Source: a virus | Reading direction: 5' to 3' (one strand) | Length of the DNA: 50,961 bases | IMG/VR virus record: IMGVR_UViG_3300041809_000337 | Location: 1 to 50,961 of that record | In this document: positions 23,545 through 32,578 of the stretch, one piece after another | Numbering within the stretch: the stretch's first letter is position 1 | Layout of the letters: every line of letters starts with the position of its first letter | Position numbers and translations under genes: made by a program | The notes under the pieces: model-generated | Seen by the model: only the letters and a program-made list of their open reading frames with translations | Databases searched by the model: none | What the model was told of the DNA's origin: nothing

Positions 23545-25962
23545 ATGGCAAATATACCTCAGGCTAATACTTCTGGCTATACCGACCCATCAACCATCCC
23601 TGTAGACGTCAACTATCCAGTCAATACCCAAGGCACCGGCGGTACGACTAACACTGGCATGGGCGGGCGTCCGGCCCTCAGAGGCCAGATCAGTTACAAC
23701 CCGGCCAACAAGAAAGAACGTGAAGTCAGACGTCAGACCTACTACCGCTATTACCAGATGCGGGACAACGACTGGCGGACAGAGGCTGAGCGGGAGTGGG
23801 AAATGGCCGACAAGGAATACCAGCTCTGGCTGAGTGACGAGGCCCTATCCTCGATGACCACCCAGAACAGTTCTTCAGCCGCTGCTTTTAATTATTCTTA
23901 TCCCACCACGGGAATACCCGACCCAGACGAAACCCGCTCCAAACTGAAACTGCCTGACGCTTTCGCCGCTATCCAGTCCCACATGCAGGAAACTATCGCC
24001 AGGAAAAGCCGTCCGACCCTGACAGCCACCAACTCGTCGGAAGAACCTGTCCAGGAATTTGCCAACTCAGTCCTGAACTACAACATGAACAACACCAACT
24101 TTGATTATAACTATTATATGAGTGGGTTGGCCGCAGCGATTCGGGGCACGAGTTTCCTCTACGACTACTACCGGCTGGAGCAGCGCTGGGTCAAAGACCT
24201 TGATGACATCGATAAGGACGGTAACTATATATATAAGGAAAGACAAGTCACTGACTGGGACGACGACTTCACCGAGTGGCTGCCCAACGAGTTCTGCTAC
24301 ATAGACGAGAAAGCCCGAACGATTGACTACGCTGACGACGGTGTCCGCCGTGAGATACTGAATATCCGTGATTTCCAGCGCATCTACGGCATGAAGAAAG
24401 ACTTCATCAACCAGGACCTCGTCACCCGTGGCGGCGAAACCACCACCCGCAGTTTCTTTAAACTGCCTAAAGACATCACCGGCAATGACGTTGAGGTACT
24501 CCACTATTTCAACCGTGCCCTGGATGCCTACTGGGTGGTAGCCAACAACGTCGTCATCCACTACGGCCCGCTCCCCACCAAGCACAAGGAGATTCCGTTC
24601 GCTGTCCGCTACTACTACCGGGTGCCTGGACGGTTCTGGGGTATGGGGATTCCGAGAATTATCCACATGCTGGCCGAAGAGCGCAACACGATTAGGAACA
24701 TGAACATGGATCGCCAGCACATGCAGATCAACCAGATGTTCTTCCATAACAACATGTACGATATCGACGAGGAAGACCTGGTCACCCGCCCAGGCGGGCT
24801 GATTTCCATCGACACCAACGGCCTGCCGATTAACCAAGCTATCCAACCCCTTGTTATCCCAGACGTCGGGCCGTCTTACTTCAAGACCGACGAGATTATG
24901 ATTCAGGATATTTCCAGGGCAATCGGTATCGACCTGGAGAAAGAGGAAGAACCCAGTGCGACGGCGACGGCTGCTGCCCTCAAGCAGGAGAACTACCTGA
25001 AGCGGATTGTCATGCTGGCTACGCTCGACGAAATGGAAACGATAATTAGAGTCGGACGTCTGAAGTGGAGCAACATCCAGTTCTTCTATCCGCTGGGACG
25101 GATGGAGAAAGTCACCGAGACCCGTGAGGAGAAAGAGCAGCAGGTCTTCAAGACCATCACCACCGACGGCAAGAAGTTCCAGGTCAAGAACGTCAACGGC
25201 ACTCCCACCCTGAACGTGGAAGACGTTATCGGCGCTTCTTCGTTTGAACTCAACAAGAAAATGGCCAAGTATCTGGAGGGCAACTTCGATATATCGGTTG
25301 ACGCCACCCAGTTCACCCCCGTATCCAGAACTGTCCAGCAGACCAGGACGACAGAGATGTTCACCTTATTTATGAGCAACCCCCAGACCGCTGCCCTGAT
25401 AGACATCGGTAAGGGCATGTCCCGTGTCCTTAAGGTCAATGACGAGAAACCGCAGGACTGGCTAGCAGGCTTCAACCAAGACCCAGGCAGCGCCATGCTC
25501 CAGGCCGAAACTGAGAACCGTGTCATGGCTGCCGGACAACCCCTCGGCCCCACCCCAGGCGCTACCGAGGAACACACCCTTATCCACATCATGTTCACCC
25601 AATCCCAGGAGTACAACCAACTCATCCAGACCAAACCGTTTATTAAACAACTCTTCGCCCAGCACATCATGGGCGAGCACGAGGCCAACCCCGCCACCAA
25701 CTCGGCATCCCAGGCCATGAGCGCCAACGGGCTGGGCGGCAACCAGAACGGCCCGCCAGCGCCTCCAGGCAATCCGCAGATGCAAGGCCCTAACGCCCAA
25801 CCGCCAATGGGTGCCAACCGCCCCACCCCGCCGACAGCCGTCGGTCAAATGCCCAACCTACCGGCTATGGGTCTGACCTCTCAACCCCAGAACCAGCCTC
25901 TCGCCCAAGCTGGCGGTTTCACCCAGACCCCACTTAATAAACCAGTACGTACTAGCGTGTAG
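23545..25962 (+). CDS. Portal protein
   Basis: This 805-aa protein directly follows terL. Residues 60-130 are charged with repeated Trp and Tyr. The middle contains the long mixed domain of large portals, with a characteristic RFWGMGIPRIIHMLAEERNTIRNMNMD segment (crown of the wing/stem) and a long helix (TAAALKQENYLKRIVMLATLDEMETIIRVGRLKW). The C-terminal 100 residues are Pro/Gln/Asn-rich. Portals of about 700-800 aa are typical of short-tailed phages. The portal forms the dodecameric DNA channel at one capsid vertex. Third codon positions favour C/G, as in terL. Confidence 0.85.
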   Translation: MANIPQANTSGYTDPSTIPVDVNYPVNTQGTGGTTNTGMGGRPALRGQISYNPANKKEREVRRQTYYRYYQMRDNDWRTEAEREWEMADKEYQLWLSDEALSSMTTQNSSSAAAFNYSYPTTGIPDPDETRSKLKLPDAFAAIQSHMQETIARKSRPTLTATNSSEEPVQEFANSVLNYNMNNTNFDYNYYMSGLAAAIRGTSFLYDYYRLEQRWVKDLDDIDKDGNYIYKERQVTDWDDDFTEWLPNEFCYIDEKARTIDYADDGVRREILNIRDFQRIYGMKKDFINQDLVTRGGETTTRSFFKLPKDITGNDVEVLHYFNRALDAYWVVANNVVIHYGPLPTKHKEIPFAVRYYYRVPGRFWGMGIPRIIHMLAEERNTIRNMNMDRQHMQINQMFFHNNMYDIDEEDLVTRPGGLISIDTNGLPINQAIQPLVIPDVGPSYFKTDEIMIQDISRAIGIDLEKEEEPSATATAAALKQENYLKRIVMLATLDEMETIIRVGRLKWSNIQFFYPLGRMEKVTETREEKEQQVFKTITTDGKKFQVKNVNGTPTLNVEDVIGASSFELNKKMAKYLEGNFDISVDATQFTPVSRTVQQTRTTEMFTLFMSNPQTAALIDIGKGMSRVLKVNDEKPQDWLAGFNQDPGSAMLQAETENRVMAAGQPLGPTPGATEEHTLIHIMFTQSQEYNQLIQTKPFIKQLFAQHIMGEHEANPATNSASQAMSANGLGGNQNGPPAPPGNPQMQGPNAQPPMGANRPTPPTAVGQMPNLPAMGLTSQPQNQPLAQAGGFTQTPLNKPVRTSV

Positions 25963-25999
25963 TGTTGATTGCTAATTATGAAAGGCTGTGTATAACTTA

Positions 26000-26245
26000 A
26001 TGACAGGACTTAGTTCAAAAGACAAGCAAGCCCTTGCAACTTTATACGAGTATCCAGAATACAAAGCACTGATTAAGTGGAACGAGACTAAGATTAACGA
26101 AATCGGCTCCCAGATTATTAGCGTAGTCATGGGTCAGCCAGGCTCGTCGGAACGTGTCGCCATGCTACAGGGACAGGCCAACGCCCACCGCTTTATGCTG
26201 CTGGAACTTAAGAAAATCCATAAAGACAATACCAAAGAACCTTGA
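26000..26245 (+). CDS. Small helical protein between portal and scaffold
   Basis: I use ATG 26000 (MTGLSSKDKQALATLYEYPEY); GTG 25988 is possible. The 81-aa product is helical and charged. Small proteins of this kind occur between portal and scaffold genes in many podoviruses, but no role can be assigned. Confidence 0.6.
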   Translation: MTGLSSKDKQALATLYEYPEYKALIKWNETKINEIGSQIISVVMGQPGSSERVAMLQGQANAHRFMLLELKKIHKDNTKEP

Positions 26246-26380
26246 GTTTCTGTGAGTTTCTGTGAGTTTCTGAATGTTGATACCTGCGGACCCACCCTCC
26301 CCGCAGATACCAGCATTTAGCTGGTTAGAAAAAATCTAATTACGGGAGCAATCCCAGGGAAAAAATCCCAGGAGTTTAAA
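26246..26380 (+). repeat. Spacer with TGAGTTTCTG triplet repeat and hairpins
   Basis: Three tandem copies of TGAGTTTCTG start at the preceding stop codon (26243-26272). They are followed by two hairpins: CTGCGG/CCGCAG (26284-26306) and CCAGC-ATTTA-GCTGG (26310-26324), the second with an A-rich rather than T-rich tail. ATCCCAGG occurs twice just before the scaffold ribosome site. This may be an RNA-stability or attenuation element. Confidence 0.5.
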
Positions 26381-27259
26381 ATGGCAAAACTATCTGACAA
26401 GCAAAAGGCCGCAGCAATCTTAGGGGACGTAGAGGGAACCCCAGTCGAAACCCCCATACGAGACGAGACAGGCCCAGCGCCCGAAGAACAGCAAACCAAC
26501 GATGAAATCGAACCAGTCGAGGAGAAATCAGAGCTTGAACCCGAAGAAGAGGAAGTAGCAGCAGCTAATCCTCCCGAAGAGAAAGAGCCTGAAACCGAGA
26601 CTAAACCTTTTACAAAGCAATTCCCTAATCTTAAAGGTGAAACAGCTGAAGAATATCTGCCGGAACTTGAGAAAGCCTACGACAACAGTTTCAAAGAAGC
26701 CTTGAGATTGAAGAAAGAGAACGATGAGATGAAGGCCACCGTTGCCCAGGCGCAACAGGTTATCGCCCAAGTTCCAACTCAGACTCCACCGCCTCCAGCC
26801 GAACCCACCCCAACTGTTCCTGCACCTGCTTCAATATCTACACCCGCTACTTTAGCCGAACAAAGAATACTGGCTATGGATACCACAAATATGTTTGCGG
26901 CCTTTGATGAGTTTACCAAAAGTTATCCACAGGCCAGAAACGAGCAGGAGTTCGCTGATTTCCAAAAAGTCAGCAATGGCGTGAACCAAGCCTTGACCGA
27001 CAGACTAGGCCGCACCCCGACCTGGCTGGAACTATACCAAGGTATCGCTGGTACGCTCAGTTGGCAACCCACTACCCCCACCCCGACCAAAGACGCAGTC
27101 ATTAAAGACGCAGGCGTCAGCTCACACACTAACTCCACTACCCTGCCGCCGGCCAAAAGACCGAAAGTCAGCGATGCCCAAATAGACGCTTATCAAAAAA
27201 TGTTCACCTCTAAGACTAGGGAAGATGCTATAAAAGATTTGTCCGAAGTAGTCGCTTGA
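26381..27259 (+). CDS. Putative scaffolding protein
   Basis: This 292-aa protein is very acidic in residues 20-80 (runs of Glu and Pro), then has a charged coiled coil (95-130), a Pro/Thr linker (133-155), and a basic helical C-terminus. This plan, together with its position between portal and capsid genes, is typical of scaffolding proteins that guide procapsid assembly. AGGAG precedes the ATG. Confidence 0.75.
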   Translation: MAKLSDKQKAAAILGDVEGTPVETPIRDETGPAPEEQQTNDEIEPVEEKSELEPEEEEVAAANPPEEKEPETETKPFTKQFPNLKGETAEEYLPELEKAYDNSFKEALRLKKENDEMKATVAQAQQVIAQVPTQTPPPPAEPTPTVPAPASISTPATLAEQRILAMDTTNMFAAFDEFTKSYPQARNEQEFADFQKVSNGVNQALTDRLGRTPTWLELYQGIAGTLSWQPTTPTPTKDAVIKDAGVSSHTNSTTLPPAKRPKVSDAQIDAYQKMFTSKTREDAIKDLSEVVA

Positions 27260-27288
27260 ACTCCATTTACTAACTAAAGGAGTTTACT

Positions 27289-27807
27289 ATGTCTCAAACT
27301 GTAGCGGGACTACAAGTCCCAACAGCTATAGGACGTATAGACGGCCACACCAACTATGCCTCTCAAGCCTTCGTGGTAGCGAGCGGTGTAACTGTTACCA
27401 ATGGAGATTTTGTATATTTCTCCAGTGGTGCGATTACCTCTGCTGCAGCTTACCAAGCAAGACTAATCGGCATGGCAGAAGGTACTGGTACGGGTACGGC
27501 AACGGGAACAGTTACTGTTTCTGTTTGCGTTGACCGTAACATGCGATATCTACTGAAGTCGGTAACTTCGTTGACCATTTCTAATGGCACCAACAGTTAC
27601 ATCGGTCAGTATTTTGATATCACGAACGGTACCGGTACTGGTGTTCAAACGGTTACTGCAGTCGGAACAACTGTCGGTCAATTTGTACTGATAGGTATTC
27701 CTGGTATGACTGGTTTCCCATCATCGGGATTGACCGGTTTGCCAACTGGTAACTATGGCGTGTTTGTATTAGCAAACTCATTCTTAAACCCATACGTGGC
27801 GGGTTAG
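27289..27807 (+). CDS. Putative capsid decoration/stabilising protein
   Basis: This 172-aa protein is rich in Gly, Thr, Val and Ser and looks entirely beta. It starts after an AAAGGAG site, directly upstream of the major capsid gene. Small beta-rich proteins immediately before the capsid gene are usually decoration (head-stabilising) proteins. It has two internal Gly-Thr runs (TGTGTATGTV). No enzymatic motif is visible. Confidence 0.65.
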   Translation: MSQTVAGLQVPTAIGRIDGHTNYASQAFVVASGVTVTNGDFVYFSSGAITSAAAYQARLIGMAEGTGTGTATGTVTVSVCVDRNMRYLLKSVTSLTISNGTNSYIGQYFDITNGTGTGVQTVTAVGTTVGQFVLIGIPGMTGFPSSGLTGLPTGNYGVFVLANSFLNPYVAG

Positions 27808-27819
27808 GAAGGATAAATT

Positions 27820-28110
27820 ATGGCATCACAGAGACCTACCTGGCCAGACATCCTCGACCCAGCTTTCCGTAAGATTTACGGTGACGAAATTCGTCAGTTG
27901 CAACAGCAAGTATTCTCTATCTTTAATGTCGACACCTCGGTGAAAAACATTGAAAAGGATTCGAGTGCTACTGGTTTGTCACGCTTGGTTCAAACGAGTG
28001 AGTCTGCGCCTATAACATACGAAGATGAAGTTGAAGGGTACAACGTTATATATACCCACCTAAAGTTTGCTAAGGGTACTTCGGTGTCTCAGGAACTTTG
28101 GGAAGATGAT
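27820..28110 (+). CDS. Major capsid protein, exon 1 (residues 1-97)
   Basis: It follows AAGGAT and starts MASQRPTWPDILDPAFRKIYGDE. The frame reads on into the intron for 35 codons, but the natural protein appears to leave it after ...SQELWEDD, at the group I 5' splice site (after T28110). Exon 1 is exactly 97 codons. The segment THLKFAKGTSVSQELWEDD is typical of the region before the spine helix in HK97-type capsid proteins. The host of the intron is the most highly expressed gene of the virion, a common site of intron insertion. Confidence 0.85.
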
Positions 28111-28742
28111 TTTGTAACACTGGTCATCGATAAACTGAAAATGATAAAGGGAACGCTAAAGCAATTAAAGCAATTTGCCACGCCAACCCTTAGCAAGCAG
28201 GGATTAACAATTTGAATAAGAAGCACTTGAAGCAGCGAGCATATCTGGCTGGCTTCGTTGACGGGGAAGGTTGCATAACCATTGTCCGTTCAGCAGGTCA
28301 AGCGAGATGTAAAATCGGCTACTCAATACGTGTAGATGTCGGCCAAAAGGACGGCAAACTGATGGACTTACTATATGGACTCTACAACGGCCACGTTTGT
28401 CAAGAGTTAAAAGATGGTAAGTTCGCCCATTACCGTTGGACGGTATACGGCAAATCAGCCTACAAAATTTTACACGACATTGAGCCTTTCTTGATTATCA
28501 AGAGAGAACAAGCTCGGCTCGCTATGGAATTCTTTGACCGTTCATTAAAACGGCGAGAGGATTCCGGCAGATATAGTCTGACTCCAGAAGTTATCGAACG
28601 TAATGATAGCGACTGGAGTAAGATTCGAAAGCTTCATAAAATATACAGTCAATCCCATGCAGCTGCAGAGACTAAGTTTTTCAGCGCTCCAAAGAGCGAA
28701 GCGATAGTCCACCCTTAGATGAAAGTCTAGGATAAGGTACAG
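28111..28742 (+). mobile_element. Group I intron in the major capsid gene
   Basis: Exon 1 ends GATGAT, which pairs with GTCATC at 28123-28128 to give a 6-bp P1 with the expected U-G pair at the splice site. P7 is GACTA (28670-28674) with TAGTC (28705-28709). P8 is CGCTC/GAGCG (28685-28698). P9 is CTTAGAT-GAAA-GTCTAGG (28714-28731) with a GNRA loop. The intron ends ...TACAG with the terminal G at 28742. Splicing joins codon 97 to TTT GGC GTG ATG in frame. Together these are strong by-eye evidence; P3-P6 were not fully drawn. Confidence 0.88.
28212..28718 (+). CDS. Intron-encoded LAGLIDADG homing endonuclease
   Basis: This 168-aa protein starts with TTG. It has a single LAGFVDGEG motif at residues 12-20, the catalytic dimer-interface helix of the LAGLIDADG family, so it should act as a homodimer. 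A beta-strand/helix pattern follows. Its last 20 codons also contain the intron's P7 and P8 sequences, and its stop lies in P9, so protein and ribozyme overlap. It cuts intron-less capsid genes to spread the intron. Exon 1 read-through stops (TGA) inside its start region. Confidence 0.88.
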   Translation: MNKKHLKQRAYLAGFVDGEGCITIVRSAGQARCKIGYSIRVDVGQKDGKLMDLLYGLYNGHVCQELKDGKFAHYRWTVYGKSAYKILHDIEPFLIIKREQARLAMEFFDRSLKRREDSGRYSLTPEVIERNDSDWSKIRKLHKIYSQSHAAAETKFFSAPKSEAIVHP

Positions 28743-29381
28743 TTTGGCGTGATGAGGAGAAAGCCCCAAAACCTCGCCAATGCTAAGATTCGGACAATTG
28801 AGCAATTCGGTGCTGATATTCTCAACAACGGATTTACCGCCGGTGGTGGCGGTTCAGCGCCTTTTACAGGCCCTGACTCAGTAGCGTTGTTCTATAATGC
28901 CCACCCTCGTGAAGACGGTGGTTCCACACAGAGCAACTACATCACCGCTGACCTGAGTGAAGATTCGATTGAAAACGGACTCGTTACTATGCGAGCTACT
29001 CTCGATGGTAAAGGTCAGCTCATGTTAGTTAACCCCCAGACATTACTAGTTCCGCCAGCCTTGGAAAAGGAAGCTAGAATCCTAATGGATTCCATGCAGC
29101 GGACTGGTACGACTAACAACGATATCAACCCCTATAAGGGTCGGCTCGAAGTTAAAGTTTGGGATTACTTGGGTTCCGTAGCCGGTGGTTCGGATACAGC
29201 TTGGTTCATTTATGATAAGGCTGTTTCAGAACTTAACTGGTTTAACCGCTCAGATTTAGGTCTGCAAGGCCCCGATTGGGATTTCGATACTACTACCGCA
29301 AGGTGGAAAGTCGTTTGCCGTTGGAGTGCCGGTTGGTCAAACTGGCGGGGGTGGTATGGTAGCCTAGGTACTAACGCTTAA
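28743..29381 (+). CDS. Major capsid protein, exon 2 (residues 98-309)
   Basis: This exon supplies 212 codons. Joined to exon 1 it reads ...ELWEDD|FGVMRRKPQNLANAKI, a smooth continuation. The long helix (NLANAKIRTIEQFGADILNNGF), the P-domain-like segment and a beta-rich C-terminus suit an HK97-fold capsid protein of 309 aa. An isolated start at GTG 28749 would give a protein lacking its N-terminal arm, so splicing is the better explanation. Confidence 0.85.
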   Translation, partial: FGVMRRKPQNLANAKIRTIEQFGADILNNGFTAGGGGSAPFTGPDSVALFYNAHPREDGGSTQSNYITADLSEDSIENGLVTMRATLDGKGQLMLVNPQTLLVPPALEKEARILMDSMQRTGTTNNDINPYKGRLEVKVWDYLGSVAGGSDTAWFIYDKAVSELNWFNRSDLGLQGPDWDFDTTTARWKVVCRWSAGWSNWRGWYGSLGTNA

Positions 29382-29398
29382 ATTAACGTCTAGGTAGT

Positions 29399-29418
29399 GG
29401 GCGGCAATTAAGCCGCCC
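29399..29418 (+). terminator. Strong hairpin after the capsid gene
   Basis: GGGCGGC-AATTAA-GCCGCCC forms a perfect 7-bp stem. It is not followed by a T-run, so it may be a weak terminator or a 3' stabiliser that raises capsid mRNA levels relative to downstream genes. Confidence 0.55.
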
Positions 29419-29444
29419 CATCCCTAGCGAAAGGATTTTTAATT

Positions 29445-30305
29445 ATGGCAATTGGAGATAAAACATACCCCTGGGCGATGCATACTGCTTGGGGCTTAAG
29501 TGTACCGCAGGTCTTGAAAGATGTAATTGAGACCACTGGTGGTTACACTAATAATAAGAAAATGGTTTCAGCAGGTACGGCAGCGGCAGTTTTAGCTTCA
29601 ACGGCTGGTGCGGCAACAAAACAAACTATTACGGCGGGTATTACCAACCCAGACGTACCAAGAGTTCTAGCCATCACAATTGGTGGTTCTGGATATTCTT
29701 CTGACAGTATTCTTATCAACGGCGTAAACGTTGAAGGTAAACCGATTACCGATACAATAGCTTATACGGCTAATGCCCAGGTAATTGGTTCGTTGGTATT
29801 TAAACGAGTTACTTCTATAGTCATCCCAAGTACATCAGGTACTTCGATGACACTTACGGTGGATACTACGAACCGCATCGGCCTTGACCACCGTCTAGTC
29901 CCTAATTACTCGACTATCGCTTGTCTGTCGGCCACGCTGACAACAGCTTACACCGACCACACCACAACAGCTTTCCATACTAACTTCCCGATTGTGGAAG
30001 CAGCCGTTTCGGCTTCTAACATTGACGGTGAGTTCGTGGAAAAGAACTGGGCGCAGCCAGCCACCGCACCTAACGGAACCACTTACCTGATATTCTTCTA
30101 CTGGTTCTACAAAGTTCTGGTCTATCCGCCAAAGGATTCGCCGGAGTTCTACTCGACGACTACTTCAACAAGTTCATCGACTTCTTCGACGAGTACTTCA
30201 AGTACTTCAACCAGTGCAAGTACGTCTGTCAGTTCAACTTCAGTTTCGACTACAAGTATCTCAACATCAAGTACATCAACTTCGACAACCACGTTGCCGG
30301 TATAA
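29445..30305 (+). CDS. Virion protein with Ser/Thr-rich C-terminal tract
   Basis: This 286-aa protein has a beta-rich globular part (1-235) with many Thr, Val and Gly residues. The last 48 residues are almost only Ser and Thr in STSTSS-like repeats (30150-30297). It follows the capsid gene after a strong hairpin. It may be a head or neck decoration protein whose tail extends from the particle. The same kind of tract occurs in two tail/fiber proteins encoded 14-20 kb away. Mucin-like tracts are typical O-glycosylation sites. Confidence 0.7.
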   Translation: MAIGDKTYPWAMHTAWGLSVPQVLKDVIETTGGYTNNKKMVSAGTAAAVLASTAGAATKQTITAGITNPDVPRVLAITIGGSGYSSDSILINGVNVEGKPITDTIAYTANAQVIGSLVFKRVTSIVIPSTSGTSMTLTVDTTNRIGLDHRLVPNYSTIACLSATLTTAYTDHTTTAFHTNFPIVEAAVSASNIDGEFVEKNWAQPATAPNGTTYLIFFYWFYKVLVYPPKDSPEFYSTTTSTSSSTSSTSTSSTSTSASTSVSSTSVSTTSISTSSTSTSTTTLPV

Positions 30306-30318
30306 GGAGGGCTAATAT

Positions 30319-30672
30319 ATGGCTATGTTACCAGGCGACTATCAAAGTAGAATAGGAAGTACTAACAGAGGTGCAGCGATTAACTCGGGGTTGGCTGTCA
30401 GCCCCGTCTACTTCGCTGGCGGCGAAACAGGTGCACAAGTTACTGGTGCAGGCAGCATCATTACAACTACTTCAGTCAACGCCACTTCAACCAGCGGAGT
30501 CAGCATGTGGTTTCAGGACACTGCTGGAACTAAACAGTACATCATGCAGGGCGCACTCACAGCCAGAGACTATAAGCAAAACTTTTTCTGTCCTTGGCCA
30601 GTCTACATAACTACCGACGCGAGCGTAACGGTTTACGTAGCACCGCTTGCTAAGGGAGAGACTACGGGCTAA
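30319..30672 (+). CDS. Small beta-rich virion protein
   Basis: This 117-aa product is beta-rich with Thr/Gly/Ala stretches. It starts after an AAGGAGG site and its stop overlaps the next start (TAATG). Position after the capsid gene suggests a head-completion or neck protein, but no family is recognised. Confidence 0.6.
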   Translation: MAMLPGDYQSRIGSTNRGAAINSGLAVSPVYFAGGETGAQVTGAGSIITTTSVNATSTSGVSMWFQDTAGTKQYIMQGALTARDYKQNFFCPWPVYITTDASVTVYVAPLAKGETTG

Positions 30673-31031
30673 TGGGTACACTCTATCGGGCTAAATCTGA
30701 AAACTTCTGGTCGGCAGCAGCTGTCGGCGCACCTAACCAATGGGTACATATGGATTCCGGTAATACCGGAACTGTAACGATTGTTCCGGCCCAACAGACA
30801 CTCAATACTACGTCTGGAGATATTAAACCGATAATTCTCCAGAGCGTGACTGTTAATGCTGCTGGTTCGTCGGCAGGAACAATCATTTCTGACTCAGCCA
30901 GAGGCGTGATTGCTATCCAGAAAGCGTCTATTCAGGAGAAGGACTACCACTACAACATACCCTTGAGAGGAAATCTGGTGGTAAACAATAGTGGTGGTTC
31001 CGACCTCACGATAGCGTATATTAGAGACTAG
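30672..31031 (+). CDS. Small beta-rich virion protein
   Basis: This 119-aa product is coupled to the previous gene. It is beta-rich, with an ITIAYIRD-like end (SGGSDLTIAYIRD) and no cysteines. Likely another small head or neck component; the specific role is unknown. Confidence 0.6.
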   Translation: MGTLYRAKSENFWSAAAVGAPNQWVHMDSGNTGTVTIVPAQQTLNTTSGDIKPIILQSVTVNAAGSSAGTIISDSARGVIAIQKASIQEKDYHYNIPLRGNLVVNNSGGSDLTIAYIRD

Positions 31032-31032
31032 T

Positions 31033-31236
31033 ATGGTCTGTGCTAACTGTAAGAAAAAGATTCCAGAGGATTCCTTTAGGATTAACTGTTCGTATTGCAA
31101 GGATTTTTGCGACGAGATTTGTTACATGAAGTTCCATGACAAAAGGCATGGCTGTATCAACCAACCCAAACCAGAAGTAACTCAAGAGAGTAAATTCAAA
31201 AGGTTGGTAAAAAAGTTGACAGTGATGTTTGAATAA
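31033..31236 (+). CDS. AN1-like zinc-finger protein
   Basis: This 67-aa protein carries Cys3, Cys6, Cys19, Cys22, Cys26, Cys30, His35, His39 and Cys41. The CSYCKDFC...H...H-x-C order resembles the AN1-type zinc finger. The rest is basic with a Lys-rich helix. It sits at the border between the structural genes and the sugar island and overlaps the first glycosyltransferase frame. It may bind RNA or protein. The AN1 name is by pattern only. Confidence 0.65.
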   Translation: MVCANCKKKIPEDSFRINCSYCKDFCDEICYMKFHDKRHGCINQPKPEVTQESKFKRLVKKLTVMFE

Positions 31237-31252
31237 TGTTACGTTTGTGTTA

Positions 31253-32578
31253 ATGGATAACTCCAAACGTAAGATTTACATATTAACTAATTTCGGCCAA
31301 TATCTTAAAAGTTACTCACCCATAATAGTCGTTTCATCCCAGGTCAATATGTTCAAACGGGCTGGTTATGAACCAGTTCTGATTGCTACTGAGTCTTGGA
31401 ACCCACCGGAAGAATCTATCTTTGCTGGCGTGGAAACCAAACGTATCCCCAACGTAGTGATTGACGGCACGACAGTCGACCAGGCGTTTGAAGATGACGT
31501 CGATATGCTCTATGACCACCTGGATAAGATAATAGAAGACGAATCGGTGGTTTTCACCCATGACTTAATCTTCTTACCAGACTACGTCAAGCACAATGTG
31601 GCTTGTCGCAGGATTGCCGAAGAACGCCCCTCAATCCAGTGGATACACCTTATCCACTCGGCTACCGCTCCAGGCTCTCTTATTAAAGAACGGGCTATGT
31701 TTGGCGAGAAATATGAGGAGTTGCTGAACTCCAAGTTCCCGAACTCCATCATAATGTACCCCAACGCTTATGATATTCCCCGTGTGGCTGCCAATTATTC
31801 TTATGAAGAGAACGAAATTGTAGAAGTTCCCCACGCTACCGATCCGGTTGAGGGGATGAGCCGGATAGTCAAACGGCTATATGACGAATTGAGCCTCGGC
31901 GACCCTGAAGTATTAGTCTTATACCCATTAAGGTTAGACAGGGGGAAGTACGCCGAGGCTGATGTCTACCTTATGGCTGGTTGTAAGTTGAACAACATGA
32001 CCTCACACGTCATCTTTTGTGACTTCCAGAGTACCGGCGGTGACAAAGTGACCTATCGGGAAGACCTGAAACGCCTCGCCAAAGAGCTTGAGGTGGAAGA
32101 TCGGGTGACTTTCCTGTCCGAATTTGATGAAGCTGCCTCTATGGAAGTACCGCATGAGGTAATTTTAGAGCTTTTCACCCTGTCCAACGTCTTTTTACTG
32201 CCCAGCAAGAGTGAAACCTACTCACTGATAGCCCAGGAAGCCATGCTGAGGGGCAATCTGTGCCTGCTCAACCACGATTTCGCCCCATTCAGGCAAATCT
32301 ATGGCAAAAATGCCCTTTATAAGCAGTTCAGCGGTGCAAATATCGCCATAAACGGTGAAGACGGGGAAATTACCACCACCCATTCCAACATTAACGAGTA
32401 TTACCGGACAATGGCCAGTAATATTAAGTACTATTTGGAAAATGAGAAGGTTATCAGGGCCAAAACGTGGGTCAGGACTAAGCGAAACCCAGACCACATC
32501 TTCCACAATTATATAGAACCACTTTTAAACATGGAGCAACCCAGTGCCGACGTTCAGCGTGACGATTCCCGTATATAG
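31253..32578 (+). CDS. GT-B fold glycosyltransferase (GT4-like)
   Basis: I take ATG 31253 (MDNSKRKIYILTNFGQYL); TTG 31229 is an alternative, and neither has a clear ribosome site. The 441-aa protein has two Rossmann-like halves: an N-terminal acceptor domain and a C-terminal donor domain with LRLDRGKYAEADVYLMAG, then SNVFLLPSKSETYSLIAQEAMLRGN, the E-x7-E type motif of GT4 enzymes that binds the nucleotide sugar. It opens the sugar island; its 3' end overlaps the next gene by 35 bases. Confidence 0.82.
   Translation: MDNSKRKIYILTNFGQYLKSYSPIIVVSSQVNMFKRAGYEPVLIATESWNPPEESIFAGVETKRIPNVVIDGTTVDQAFEDDVDMLYDHLDKIIEDESVVFTHDLIFLPDYVKHNVACRRIAEERPSIQWIHLIHSATAPGSLIKERAMFGEKYEELLNSKFPNSIIMYPNAYDIPRVAANYSYEENEIVEVPHATDPVEGMSRIVKRLYDELSLGDPEVLVLYPLRLDRGKYAEADVYLMAGCKLNNMTSHVIFCDFQSTGGDKVTYREDLKRLAKELEVEDRVTFLSEFDEAASMEVPHEVILELFTLSNVFLLPSKSETYSLIAQEAMLRGNLCLLNHDFAPFRQIYGKNALYKQFSGANIAINGEDGEITTTHSNINEYYRTMASNIKYYLENEKVIRAKTWVRTKRNPDHIFHNYIEPLLNMEQPSADVQRDDSRI

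Noticed and set aside
24067-25848. Several long minus-strand frames opposite the portal gene
   Set aside because: They are by-products of the C/G-biased third positions of the portal gene.
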